Part shown: piece after piece, positions 23,776-35,230 of the stretch
Numbering within the stretch: position 1 is the first letter of the stretch
Layout: each line of letters begins with the position of its first letter
Assembly (NCBI GenBank): GCA_003550305.1
Contig: QKYT01000156.1
Span: forward strand, 35,916 to 84,087
Reading direction: 5' to 3'
Source: Glomus cerebriforme
Taxonomy: Eukaryota > Glomeromycota > Glomeromycetes > Glomerales > Glomeraceae
Length of the DNA stretch: 48,172 bases
Made by a program: the position numbers and the translations under genes
Notes under the pieces: generated by a model
Told to the model about the DNA's origin: nothing
The model's input: the letters and a program-made list of their open reading frames with translations, nothing else
Database searches by the model: none

Positions 23776-25989
23776 ATGACTTTTCTTAGGCATTTAACGA
23801 ATGTTTGTAGAACACAAACTACAAAGAACATTATTTCACATTATAGACCATTTGTACTTTCTAATATTATCGAACAAAACCAAAAGAGTTCTAAACTTTT
23901 ATTTAAAAATAATATTATAAAAAGAAATTTAGCTTCAGAAGTTGAAAAGAAAAAACATGATCCTTATGCTGTTTCTATCACTACTCCTATCACTCAAATC
24001 TATCCCGATGATGCTGGTCCTATGCTTGAAAGTGAGTAAAATAGTTTAAATTCATTTTTTTTTTTAAAAAAAAAAAATCAGAAATTACCTTAATTTTTTG
24101 TTTTTTTTTTTTTTTATTTAGAATCAATCCTGGAAGAATCAAGCGAACAACTTATTGGTAATTTACATCTTAAATTTCTTTAATTCATTAATTTCAAATT
24201 AATTAAACAAATATTCGATTTGTTCGCAGAATCCACTGATCCACAAGAATTAAAAACAGAAGGGTATACAGTCAATTTTGGACCACAACACCCAGCAGCT
24301 CACGGAGTACTTCGTATGATTCTTACATTAAAAGGAGAACGAATCTATAAAGCTGACCCACATATTGGATTGTTGCATCGTGGCACAGAGAAATTAATTG
24401 AATATAAAACTTATTTGCAAGCTTTACCTTATTTTGATCGATTGGATTATGTATCAATGATGACCAACGAGCAAGCTTATTCATTGGCTGTGGAAAAATT
24501 ATTAAATATTGAAATTCCTGAGCGCGCGAAATATATCCGTACTATGTTTGCAGAGATTACTAGAATCTTGAATCATCTTATGGCTTTAATGAGTCATGCT
24601 TTGGGTATGTATCGATTATTCATTAAAAGATATGAATTGTTAGATTGATTCACTAAAAATTTTTTAACAATCAGATATTGGTGCATTGACTCCTTTCTTG
24701 TGGATGTTTGAGGAGCGTGAAAAGGTAAAGCAAAAATATCTTTTTTAAAAATCAATAATAATAATAAATAATAACGATCATCATATTTTTACAATCTTTA
24801 ATTCACATCCCATTCTTTTTTCACATAGCTGATGGAATATTATGAGCGTGTTTCAGGAGCTAGATTACATGCAGCATATGTCCGTCCGGGTGGAGTTGCA
24901 CAGGATATGCCACTTGGATTGTTGGAAGATATTTATCAGTGGGCTACACAATATGGTACAAGGATAGATGAAGTAGAAGAATTATTAACTTCAAATCGTA
25001 TCTGGAAAGAACGAACTATTGGAATTGGTGTAGTAACAGCTCAACAAGCATTAGATTACGGTTTCTCTGGAGTTATGTTACGTGGTTCTGGAATAAATTG
25101 GGATTTACGTAAGGTACAACCTTATGATGCCTATAGTGAAGTAGAATTTGACGTGCCTATTGGATCTCATGGAGATTGTTATGATAGATATTTATGTAGA
25201 GTTGAAGAAATGAGGCAAAGTTTAAGAATTATTAATCAATGTATAAACAAAATGCCTCCCGGTCCTGTTAAAGTTGATGATTGGAAAATCGCTCCTCCTA
25301 AAAGATCTAGTATGAAAGAATCTATGGAAGCTTTAATTCATCATTTCAAATTATATTCAGAAGGTTATTCCGTACCACCAGGAGAAACTTATACGGTTAT
25401 AGAAGCGCCAAAAGGCGAATTCGGAGGTGCGGAAACTAAATTTATTTAAAAATGTCTTTCTTTTGTCTTGTTACTTTCGTTATTATGTACTAACTTTTTG
25501 TTTTTTTTTTCGCTTTTGTCACCAGTTCATCTGGTTTCTGATGGTAAGTATTATATGAAGATATACTATTATTATGTAAATTATTAAATTAATTATTAAA
25601 TTAATGATTTAGGCACAAATCGACCATATAGGTGCAAAATTCGCGCTCCTGGCTTTGCACATTTATCTGGAACAAATTTTATGTCTAAAGGACATTTCGT
25701 TCCTGATATAGTTGCAGGTATTTATTTTATTATTGGAAGTAACTATTGTAGGAATGGCCAAGATAATGTAGCACCAGCAACGATTTTGAGTTACTTCAGA
25801 TTTAAAAAGCTTTTCTTTAGAATTTATTACTAATTATTTTTTTTTTCATTTTTTTTTGAAAAAAGTAATCGGAACACTTGATATTGTGTTTGGAGAGGTT
25901 CGTATGCGAAGTTTATAATTTATTTGGCAATTATTATTATTATTATTTATTAAAAAAATGACTTCTTTTTTTTTCAGGTTGATCGTTAA
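23776..25989 (+). CDS. NDUFS2: NADH:ubiquinone oxidoreductase 49-kDa subunit (complex I)
   Basis: Nine exons: 23776-24031, 24122-24157, 24230-24604, 24675-24724, 24829-25426, 25526-25543, 25613-25717, 25866-25897, 25978-25989; 1482 nt, 493 residues. A basic, acid-poor N-terminus ([17 protein letters not shown]) is a likely mitochondrial targeting sequence. The core is strongly conserved: [100 protein letters not shown] and DIVFGEVDR. The first two blocks contribute to the quinone-reduction site at the N2 cluster interface. Exon 6 (18 nt), exon 8 (32 nt) and exon 9 (12 nt) are microexons, all needed to give the family-typical C-terminus. The donor after GEFG is GTGCGG, non-standard after the GT but required by the frame. 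Confidence 0.96.
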
Positions 25990-26396
25990 TTTTCCAAGTT
26001 TGTATTTCGATAGTTTTTTTTAATTAACCTAAGCTCATCATTTCAGCTATGAAGCTGGTAAAAAGGCACCCTCTGCTCGCCTTAGCTAATAGCTATCGTA
26101 TAATGTATTTATTTATTTTTCATTCGCTTCATAATAATTCGGTCATTAATTGAAGATTATTTTCCGCGTAGCGCAGTAATCTTGTATTATAATTATTATA
26201 TTTTACAAACGCTGCAAATTTTCTTAAAATATGAATGAATGAATAACATGTCCATTATAAATTAATTTAATAATAAAATATTTGAGACTTGAAAAACAAT
26301 ACTTTTTTATTTTATGTATAATTGAATTTTTATTAACCTATATAATATACAATTTTTGTAAATTTTACAATTAAAACTAACTGATAAACAACTATT
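25990..26396. other. Convergent 3' region between NDUFS2 and BTB gene 4
   Basis: This 407-base interval contains two facing 3' UTRs. A less AT-rich patch with AAAGGCACCCTCTGCTCGCC is at about 26060-26080. No gene is seen. Confidence 0.5.
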
Positions 26397-27960
26397 TTAC
26401 AATGTTTGTCTTTTTCTTATAACTTGGAAAACTTCATAATCTTCAACAGCAAAAGTACCATTTTTACCAGTCCAACTTTCCCAAGAATCTCTATGAAACA
26501 TATCACCAACCGTTTGATCGTAAGATTCTTTATTACAGGAACAATTTCCAGATTGATTAAATTGGTCTCTCAACCACAAATCACCATCCCCAAAACATGG
26601 TCCATGAGATTGATAATCATTTATAGCATAAGCAGAAGAATTAGCTAATACACGACCAATTTTAGCTGTTAAATTTTTCTTATAATAAATATTAAATTGA
26701 AAAATGAAGGCGTCGCGTGTATTTCTCCAAGAATTTGTTGACCCCCAAGAGAGTGGATTATAACCTCCAATTACATGTTTTGAATCGTTTACTTTAAGAC
26801 AAGTGATAGTTGGACCTTGATTATCACATAGATCGTGGAATGTTGCGGCACTGAATCCATCTCGGCTTCCTTTACATAATAATCTAAATTCATAGGGTAA
26901 ATCACCATTATAATTCGTTAAACTTGGAATTGAAGTTGAATCTCCACCATCAATCCAAGAACATAACATTGTAGCATGATTTTGATCAATTATAGATGAT
27001 TTAACTCCACTATATCTTTGAGTTTGTAAATATTCAGATTTAAGTTGTAATCCAGTTTTTAAATAGTATCTCTTTAAATCTTCATATAATTCTTTTGAAA
27101 TAATTTTCTTAAAGGGACGAACTTTGTTATAAAATTCTGCAGATGTCATTGTAAAAAATCTCACAAATGGGATTAAATTATTAAGAGTTTCTTTAAGTAA
27201 AGCAAAATCTTCATCGTTCCATTTTGATATATCGATCGTAAGTTCTGGATTTTGAGCTATACCCCATTCTAATAAATGGTCCCAAATAACAACTTCTTCC
27301 ATATCCAAATCACTTCTTACTAACAGTGCGATTAATATTTCTTCTTCAAGACTTGTAAAATCTTTTGATTTGAAAATTGCTTGCGGATCCTCGCATATTG
27401 TTTCTAAACAAAATTCTTGTAATCCTTTAGAAAATTCTAATTGAAATACTGTTTTATGAACAAGTGCAAAATTTTGTTGTAACCAGTCGGATTTATGTAA
27501 GAGTAAATAATCCTGAATTGCGTTATGAAGTTCATGAAGTAAAAGTTCATCGGATGCTATTAATAATTTTAATAAGTCCTTTCCTTTTTGTTGTTCCATT
27601 ACAATACTTCCCGTATACATAAACCTATTAATTTAAACGAGAAGGGATTAATTTTTTCCAAAACAATAAAAGTTTTTTTTTTTTTTTGCAAGACACTTAC
27701 TTGAGAATCAATTCAAATATATAAGGTGAAATATTTGGTTTATGAAAAACCGTCATGTCATTTTCTTTTTTAGCCCAATTATTTGATAAAGCAGTTTTGA
27801 AATAGGGAGATCTTGCTCTTAATACAAGTGAATGAGCTTGAAATGATTTTTCATCATTTTCGTCGGCTCCTACTTTAATTAAAACATTATATTCATCAGA
27901 ATCTTGCATAATATTGGCAAAATCTCGTGATAATGAAATTAAAAAATCTGTCATGCTCAT
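26397..27960 (-). CDS. BTB-BACK-TLDc domain protein 4
   Basis: Two exons, 27960-27701 and 27624-26397; 1488 nt, 495 residues. BTB at about 22-115 (YNVLIKVGADENDEKSFQAH, LVLRARSPYFKTAL, KPNISPYIFELILK), then a BACK-like region (ASDELLLHELHNAIQDYLLL, LEEEILIALLVRSDLDMEEV). The TLDc domain is at about 332-490 (SRDGFSAATFHDLCD, VIGGYNPLSWGS, SHGPCFGDGDLWLRDQF, CSCNKESYD, AVEDYEVFQVI). The intron falls at the same codon and phase as in the other three paralogues. It lacks the low-complexity linker seen in genes 1 and 3. Its role is inferred as an adaptor or protein-interaction protein; no substrate is implied by context. Confidence 0.9.
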
Positions 27961-28760
27961 GCTTTAGTGAATTTGGCGGGAAATTCTAAAATTACAGATG
28001 TTTTGAACAAATTTGGGTTTTTTTTAAAGGTATCCTTTTTTAAAATTTAACGCATTTTATATATTTCCGACATAAAACTATGATCAATCATAAACAATAT
28101 TTAAAATGTCATTATGCTATTGCCGATGAAATTTGATTGTTCTAAAGATAAAACGTGTGTTACGGAAAGAAAAGGGGTATAGTAATAATGACAATTTAAG
28201 CCACAAAGGAGTCCGTTAAATTATCAAAGACAATACTTAAAAGTGCCTGCAACCACATACAAGGAAATTAATTGTGTGATACAACTTTTTGTTTGTTTGT
28301 TTGTCTGACCGTTTTAACTCTATTGAATATTGAATATTACAAAGAATGAATATCTTTTAAAAGTATGTAGTTTAATATATCTAAATATAGCACTGTCATA
28401 AATACTTAAAGATTAGAATATATAACGGGACTGCTTTGACTTAGGCTTAGAATAAAGTGGCATAACTATTTTTCTTTTATTCTAAACATTTACATCCACT
28501 GCGCATTTGATGGTTAATAGAATGTCCTACGAATGAATTTAATTGGTTTCCTACTGGTTTTCTTTATGTAACATTTTTCTTTTTTTTTATTGGGGCTTGG
28601 TCGAAGACTACCAATTCATCTTGAACAAATGTTGAAATTTGTAAATAAATAACACGTAAAAGATTTTCTTAAGTAAACCTTTTATTTTAAAAAGAAAGCT
28701 TGATTAACTTTCTAACTTTCACTAAAAAATAATCGTTTGAAAAAATTTTATAACGAAAAA
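27961..28760. other. Divergent intergenic region, BTB gene 4 / S1 nuclease
   Basis: 800 bases with the promoters of the minus-strand BTB gene 4 and the plus-strand nuclease. A (GTTT)n run is at about 28290-28305. No gene is supported. Confidence 0.5.
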
Positions 28761-29853
28761 ATGAAATCATTTTTAACGATCCTTTTACCCATTCTCTTAA
28801 CTTCTTTTATCACAATTCCATCTCCAGTAAATGCATGGGGTGCCGAAGCTCATAAAACAATAGGACAAATCGCACAAAATTTTCTTAAACCTGATATAGC
28901 AAGAAAAGTAGCAGCTTTGTTTCAAGATAAATCATTTGGTGGTCAATTACCTCTCGCCTCTTTATGGGCTGATGAGGTTAAACATAGAAGAGGTCCTTTT
29001 GGTGTTTGGAGCGCCCCTTTACATTTTTTAGATACTCTAGATGATCCTGGTAGAAGTTGTTCTGTTGACATGGAAAGAGATTGCCCTGATGCTAAATGCG
29101 TTGTTGGTGGTAAGTATTGGTATAACGCAGTATTTTCGCTTATAGATCTATGTTAATTATTTTTATAGCTATTGCCAATTATACTACACAATTGGACTGT
29201 GCAAATGGATATGATAAATTTACAAGAGACATTGCTCTTCGATTTTTGGCCCATTTCTTTGGTGACATCACTCAACGTAAGTATTCCTATATAATAAAAA
29301 AATTATTGAATTTTTAATTAATTATATTGCTTTTTTTAAAAAAATTCAATTAGCATTACACGTTTGTGGACGTGAGAAGGGCGGAAATGAGGTCATCATA
29401 ACTTTCGATGGGCAACGAGAAAAGTAAGCTCACGTGATTTGGAGGATTTAGATTTTAATTAGTTTAATTGGTTTTTTCTTTTTTTTTAGTTTACATGCCA
29501 TCTGGGATACGCAAATGGTAGAAAAACGTCTTCAAGACTTTGAATCTGATTTTGTTCAGTACTCGGATTTCCTTACAAAAAATATCCAAAATGGAGAATA
29601 TACATCTGAAAGTAAAGATTGGGTATCATGCAATAATAGTCCTAATTCTACTACACTATGTCCCTTAACTTGGGCTATTGATACTAATGCAATTAATTGT
29701 CCTTTTGTCTGGGATACTGTTGATAAAAATCCTAATATAGATTTAGGAGGAGGTTATTATAGTGATGCTGTACCTATTATTGACAAACAAATTGCTAAAG
29801 GTGGTTATAGATTAGGTGTCTTTTTGAATTTAATTTTAAGTAAAAGTTGTTAA
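28761..29853 (+). CDS. Secreted S1/P1-type zinc nuclease
   Basis: Four exons: 28761-29109, 29169-29276, 29354-29423, 29490-29853; 891 nt, 296 residues. A signal peptide (residues 1-25, MKSFLTILLPILLTSF then ...PVNA) is followed directly by Trp26, which in this family must be the mature N-terminus because its amino group binds zinc. All nine expected zinc ligands are present: W26, H31, D71, H88, H145, D149, H155, H178 and D182, in the motifs WGAEAH, ASLWADEV, APLHFLDT, AHFFGDITQPLHV and LHAIWDT. These enzymes cleave single-stranded DNA and RNA and have 3'-nucleotidase activity, usually outside the cell. Several N-glycosylation sites (NYT, NST) agree with secretion. In a plant symbiont it might serve phosphate salvage or host contact; that is inference. 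The start at 28761 gives the signal peptide without extra N-terminal residues. Confidence 0.93.
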
Positions 29854-30258
29854 TGATTTAAAAAAATTTTTTTTTTAAAAAAAAATTCCTTTGTTTATTT
29901 AATAATGTTTTACTAGAAAAAAAAATTAGTTTGTTTTACCACTTAAATTCTTTTATTATTTATTGTAACATCTAATTAAGTTAAACCTTATAACAAACTG
30001 AAATTATATAGATAAATCTTTCATATTATTAGCTCCACCAACTAGGTTTATCTTTCCGTTATAATTTTTCTTTTTCCTATTGAATTCATTATTTCCTATT
30101 TCTAACTTCTACTTCGCACATTAAATAAAGAACCAATTTGATAATTCCAGTATTATTGAAATTAATAATAATATAAATCACATGATAACTTTATTTGTTA
30201 AAATAATATAAAAAAAAAAAACAAAAAAAAATTTAAATATTTTTTTTTTCTTTCTAAT
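29854..30258. other. Convergent 3' region between S1 nuclease and thiolase
   Basis: 405 bases between two facing stops, made of T- and A-runs. No gene is seen. Confidence 0.5.
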
Positions 30259-31672
30259 TTACCATTCAGCTTCAAAAACTGCAGCCATACCCATACCACT
30301 ACCAATACACATAGAGATCACACCCAATCTCTTTTTTGTTCTTCTCAATTCAGTCAATAAAGTTGATATTTGTCTAGCACCTGTGGCTCCAAGAGGATGT
30401 CCTAATGCAATAGCACCTCCCTGTATTTTAAAAGATATACATTATTATTTAACTTATTATAAATGACGAAATAACTTTTTGTTCATGAATACGAAACATA
30501 CCTTTGGATTAACTTTATTAATATCAATACCTAATTTTTCGACACAATAAACAGCTTGAGAAGCAAAAGCTTCGTTGATTTCATAAATATCAATATCATT
30601 AATGGAAAGACCAGTTTGTTTAAGGACAATTGGGATAGCATATGCTGGCCCAACGCCCATAATTCTTGGTGGAACACCAACAACAGCAGCACGGACAAAT
30701 TTACCGAGAATAGGTAATTTTAGTTTCTCAGCAGTTTTTCTTTTCATGAGCAAAACAGCCCCAGCACCATCTGAAACTTGAGAAGAACTACCAGCAGTGG
30801 TAGTACCATTAGCTGAGAAAGCAGGCTTTAATTTAGCCAAACCCTCGGGCGTAGTTCCTTTACGAATACCATCATCAGCTGATACAGTTATTTCCTTTTC
30901 TTCACCAGTCTTTGGGTCTGTCCATTTTGTTTTAACAGGGATAATTTCTTCATTAAAGAGGCCAGCTTCTTGAGCAGCAGCGGCTTTTTTATGAGATAAC
31001 GATGAGAATGCATCCTGCTTAGCACGAGTAATACCAAAGTCCTTTGCAACATTTTCAGAAGTAATACCCATGGGTAATAAACAATCAGCCGCAGCTTGAT
31101 TTGAAAAAACTTGTTCCGAGGTATTTTCAGGCATAACTCCGGCACCATAACCAAAAGTCATACTTTCAACACCAGCACCTATCACCAGAAAGATTTAAAA
31201 AATTCGAATAAATTAAGTAAATAAAAAACAATTGATAACAAGAATAAATAGTTATACCTATGCCAACTTCAATTTGATCGAGTGCTATTTCATGAGCAAT
31301 TTGTACAACTGCTTGCAAACCGGAAGAGCATTGCCTATTAACGGTGTTTAAAGCAGCAGTTTCAGGAATACCAGCGTATAGAGAGGCCGCACGTGCAACA
31401 GTAGCACCACCACCAGGAGGAAGAACGTTACCAACAGCAACGTCTTGAATAAGTTTAGGGTCTATTTTCGATTTTTCAAGGATAGCCTTGAAAACAGCAG
31501 CAAGCAAGTCTTCAGGAACCGTATCCTTAAAACCACCCTTCTTAGATCTAGTCATTGCAGTCCGAACAGCTGTAACTATAACTACATCGTCCGGGGTTTT
31601 CCTTCCAACTTTTGCAATGGCTGGGTTGTCTCCTGTGAGGTGGCTAGCAATCTGTTGAATTCTTTGCGTCAT
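30259..31672 (-). CDS. POT1: 3-ketoacyl-CoA thiolase, peroxisomal (PTS2)
   Basis: Three exons: 31672-31258, 31178-30502, 30420-30259; 1254 nt, 417 residues, as in the yeast peroxisomal enzyme. It cleaves 3-ketoacyl-CoA to acetyl-CoA and a shortened acyl-CoA in the last step of beta-oxidation. An N-terminal peroxisomal signal of type 2 is visible (R4-I5-x5-H11-L12, RIQQIASHL), and no C-terminal SKL is present. The acyl-binding cysteine is C115 in NRQCSSG. The other catalytic blocks are NEAFASQ, GGAIALGHPLG (H372) and CIGSGMGM (C402). Upstream are a TATA-like box (31740-31731 on this strand) and two CACGTG cores at 31855-31860 and 31965-31970. Codon use is richer in G/C than in its neighbours, suggesting high expression. 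The symbol follows the yeast gene; POX3 or fox-type names are used in other fungi. Confidence 0.96.
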
Positions 31673-31730
31673 TATTATATTATAATTAAATATTCGTTAA
31701 ACGATTTATAAAAAAAAAAGGGTTGATAGC

Positions 31731-31740
31731 TATTTATATA
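31731..31740 (-). promoter_or_regulatory. Probable TATA box of the thiolase gene
   Basis: TATATAAATA on the minus strand, about 60 bases upstream of the thiolase start codon, in the position expected for a TATA box with a short 5' UTR. In DNA this AT-rich such words arise by chance, so the call rests on position. Confidence 0.4.
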
Positions 31741-31854
31741 TGAAATTGCCGTCAATGTGTAATATAGAATGAGGTAATCTTATATGCAAAGACAATCAAT
31801 AGATGTAGATTTGATTTATAATTTTTTTTAAAAAAAAAATTTCCTCCTTTCGAT

Positions 31855-31970
31855 CACGTGTATTTATCACAATAATGGGACTGTACCCAGATATAGGTTA
31901 TTATCCCGATAGCTGATAGGTACTGTAGCAAGTTAGCAAGTGCGTAACTTAAGATGATAAAAGGCACGTG
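31855..31970. promoter_or_regulatory. Two CACGTG E-box cores upstream of thiolase
   Basis: CACGTG occurs at 31855-31860 (ATCACGTGTA) and 31965-31970 (GGCACGTGATT), about 183 and 293 bases upstream of the thiolase start. The surrounding 31850-32040 is less AT-rich than the flanks. CACGTG is a bHLH-factor site in fungi. Two within 120 bases of such AT-rich DNA are unlikely by chance, but the factor is not known. Confidence 0.45.
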
Positions 31971-32429
31971 ATTTAATCAAACATGGACTTTTTAGTTTTG
32001 CCTTACATTGTTCCTCTTATATATCTCATATATAAGGTATGGAGCATCTTCTCTTAAGTCCTAAATCTTAATAAACTTTATTTTTTGAATACTATATTAA
32101 ATGTTTAAATTAATGAATAAAAAAGATTATATATTTATTTATTATTTTATTATTTTGAAAGATAAATCTTAGATTTTATGAGATTAATATAAGAATTTTA
32201 TAATTAAGGAGCAAAGAAAATATAACCTGGTATTATTACATCAATTATTATCTAGAGAAACATTATTTTATTTTTTTTTTAGACAAATTAATATTAAATT
32301 CATAAAAATAAATATATATTATATAAATAAATATACTTTCATATAAATGAAAAATATAACCTGTTGTACTATGCAGAGGATTTATAAAAATAACAATTAT
32401 AAAAAATTGTATTTTAGCTGTGATTAGTT

Positions 32430-32825
32430 TTTACACTTTATTTACCATATATTTATTTGCTAATCAAATCAAAACTTTTAACCTTAAAACCTTTTGGTAA
32501 AGTTTCATCTGATTCACTTATGTGATTTAGCAAAAAATTTACAAATTATTTAATTTGATTGTTTAATTTACTAACAATCAATAACAATTATAATAATAAG
32601 CTATTTTTGTTATTTTGATTATTAATTAATATTCCAATAAGTTTAAATTTAATTAGATTATTTTTTTTGATTTAGATTTGGAATTTTTCTTTTATAAGTC
32701 ACTTTATTTTGATTTTAAAATTGAATATTTTTTTAATTTTTTCTTTTGTAGATCTTCATTTTATTTTAGCTTTTTTTTGCAGATCTTTATTTTGATTTTG
32801 GCTTATAATTTAAATTCTAATATAG
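32430..32825 (-). repeat. Dispersed composite repeat, right copy (inverted relative to 0.9-2.48 kb)
   Basis: Read on the minus strand from 32825 it begins with a short A-rich minisatellite like that at 900-2080 (GATCTAC/AAAAG and AAAATAAA words). Next come AATAGCTTATTATTATAATT (about 32615-32590) and CCAAAAGGTTTTAAGGTTAA (about 32499-32475), in the same order as the left copy. The two copies face each other across the gene island. Confidence 0.6.
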
Positions 32826-32926
32826 TAAATAATATATTATTAATTAAATATTAAAAGCAGTTACCAGTAACTTTTTAACATAATTATATTAAAGAGTTAT
32901 TAGTAACTTAGGTCAGGTTATGAAGT

Positions 32927-33088
32927 AACTTTATAATCTAATAGTAATTTCATAATCTAATGATAATCTTATAATCTAATAGTAATTTCATGATCTAATA
33001 ATGACTTTATAACCTAATCACATAACTTAGTAATAACTTCATAACTTAATTATATAATCTATTGATAACTTTATAACTTATTGATAGT
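32927..33088. repeat. 19-bp tandem repeat
   Basis: Five clear 19-bp units with consensus AACTTTATAATCTAATAGT occupy 32927-33021, followed by more diverged copies to about 33088. Differences between units are mostly transitions. No open frame runs through it. Confidence 0.75.
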
Positions 33089-33235
33089 TCTTTAATCCAA
33101 AATTCAGATTCTTTTATGGTTTTCTAACTATTGTTTTTACTATATTATTTTATATAACTCTTTAATCTAATGTAAACTTATAATCTAATAGTGACTGTAA
33201 ATCTTTAACCTAATTAGTAACTATATAACCTATTG

Positions 33236-33458
33236 GTAAAATTGCTTAATAAAACTAGAAGGAAGTGAAATGACAAAATATCATAATTTGATATTAAAGT
33301 CTTAATTAAAAGTTAGCAAAATTTGATGAAAAGCAAACCCTATCAAAATCTATAAATGGTGAAACTGACAAAACTCTATAAAATTATAATAAAATTATAG
33401 TAAAAATTTAGCAAAATTAACCACAGAATTTTAGAAGAATTTAGATAGGCAATCTTAC
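33236..33458. mobile_element. Diverged MITE copy (same family as 43391-43636)
   Basis: The ends are GTAAAATTGC and GCAATCTTAC, which are near-inverted and resemble the TTAAGGTTGC terminus of the 43.4-kb copy. Internal words are also shared (ATTATAGTAAAA, CAGAATTTTAGAAGAATTTA against TAGAATTTTGAAGAGGTTTA). Many differences are G to A or C to T. No clean target-site duplication remains. Confidence 0.55.
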
Positions 33459-35230
33459 CTGTTAGTTACATTTTTCTTTTTTATCTTTGATCTTTTTAAT
33501 ATTAAGAAAGTATCCATTTATTTATGCATTTTTATAACCTTTTTATTAATAAAAAACTATTTACTTATTTTTTTGCTTCTGAATCTTTTTAGTTATCAGT
33601 TAAGATACTAAGGATATTTTTCTTTTTACGCCTATTTAGTTCTTTTTCTGTGTCCAAGTTGGTGTAAAAAAAAGCCAGTCAAAATTAAATGAAACTTTAC
33701 TGCACCTTGAGTTCTGAATACTTCCTTATTGCTTTCTTGTAAATTTCTTATTACTTTCAAAAAATATTCAGGATTTAATCTAATGAATCAATCGATTAAA
33801 AAATTGAAGGTATAATATAACAATACTAGTTATTCCTATAAATTTTCATGAAATACAGAGGTACTTTATATATCAGAGTACATACTAGATCTAGAGTATT
33901 CTTCTTACAATATTTTATACTTTACAAAAACCTTTAATATTCATAAATATGTAAACAATATTTTTGACATATATTAAACCTATGATATTTGCATTTATGT
34001 TATCTCTGTAGTAACTATATGCTTATAATATGACAAACATATGACATGGAATTTTAATATTATATAGCAATCATATGTCAAAAATATTGTTAACATATTT
34101 ATAAATATTAATTTTATATATCAATTATATATTGAACATATGTTAATAATATAATTTAGAAATATAGTAATCACATATTGAAAATATATTAGAAATATAA
34201 TTTAGAAATTTTAATATAATATAATAATCATATGTTAAAAATATGTTGAAAATATAATAAAATAATAATAAGTAATATAATAACTATATAATAAACATAT
34301 TTTGAAAATATAATAATGACAATATAGTAACTATATATTGGCTATCAAACAAAATTTAAAGTCTACACAATTCGTTGGCCTATGGGAAAATTCAGAAGAA
34401 AATAACACTATTGGCAACTGTAATAGTAATGAATTAGATAGAAATAATATATTAGATAGTAATAATAGATTAGATAATTTTTATAGTAATATTTTAAGGG
34501 ATATAGGTACTAATGCAAATTGCTTAGGTTTAATGAATGGGATAGATAGACAAGATAATTGTATTAATCTAAAGGACAGGATCAGAAAATTAGAGGTAAA
34601 GCATAAGGACCGATCACGCCAAGGGAAATTTGTTTACAATTTTCACACCTCTACAAATCAATAATCTTACGTGACAAGTTACATTTTTCTATATAGAGAA
34701 TGTATATGTAATTTATAGAATATATTCATCTTACAACACTTAATACAATTAATATATTTAACTTGTCTTAGGGGAAAAAAAACTATATATTGAACATATT
34801 TTAAAAATATAATAATATTATTAAAATAATAACTATATTTTAAAATTCAAGTACTTCATTTTATGTACATAACATGATTTTTGCTGTAATGGTAATTTTT
34901 ATGTGCAATTTCTTTGTAAAATAAAGAAGTTAGCATCATTAATAAGGATTTCTGTAATTAATGAAAGTAATATATGATAATATGATTATTATTATTATAT
35001 AGTTGCTCAATATAAATATTTTCATTAAAAGAAAGATTTAATTTTTTGATTTGATAAAATAAACAAGTGTAATATTTTTAGTGTTAGTAATATATAATAA
35101 AATGTTAGCAATATAATCATAAATAAAATAACAATATACCATTTAAATTATATTATAATAAAATTCATTTAAAATGTAACTTTGATTAGTTTTATCATAT
35201 TCAGTATTACATATACTTTTATAATTGTAA
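33459..35230. other. AT-rich non-genic DNA with low-complexity blocks
   Basis: An AT-rich stretch with imperfect CATATGTTAAAAATAT-type units at about 33960-34335. An open frame at 34338-34664 (about 108 codons, Asn-rich, no good ATG) has an unusually long stop-free run for this DNA but no recognised motif. It could be a remnant of a transposon or repeat protein. Confidence 0.4.

Noticed and set aside
34338..34664. Asn-rich open frame of about 108 codons
   Set aside because: Starts without a clear ATG and has no known domain; kept only as a comment in the intergenic entry.
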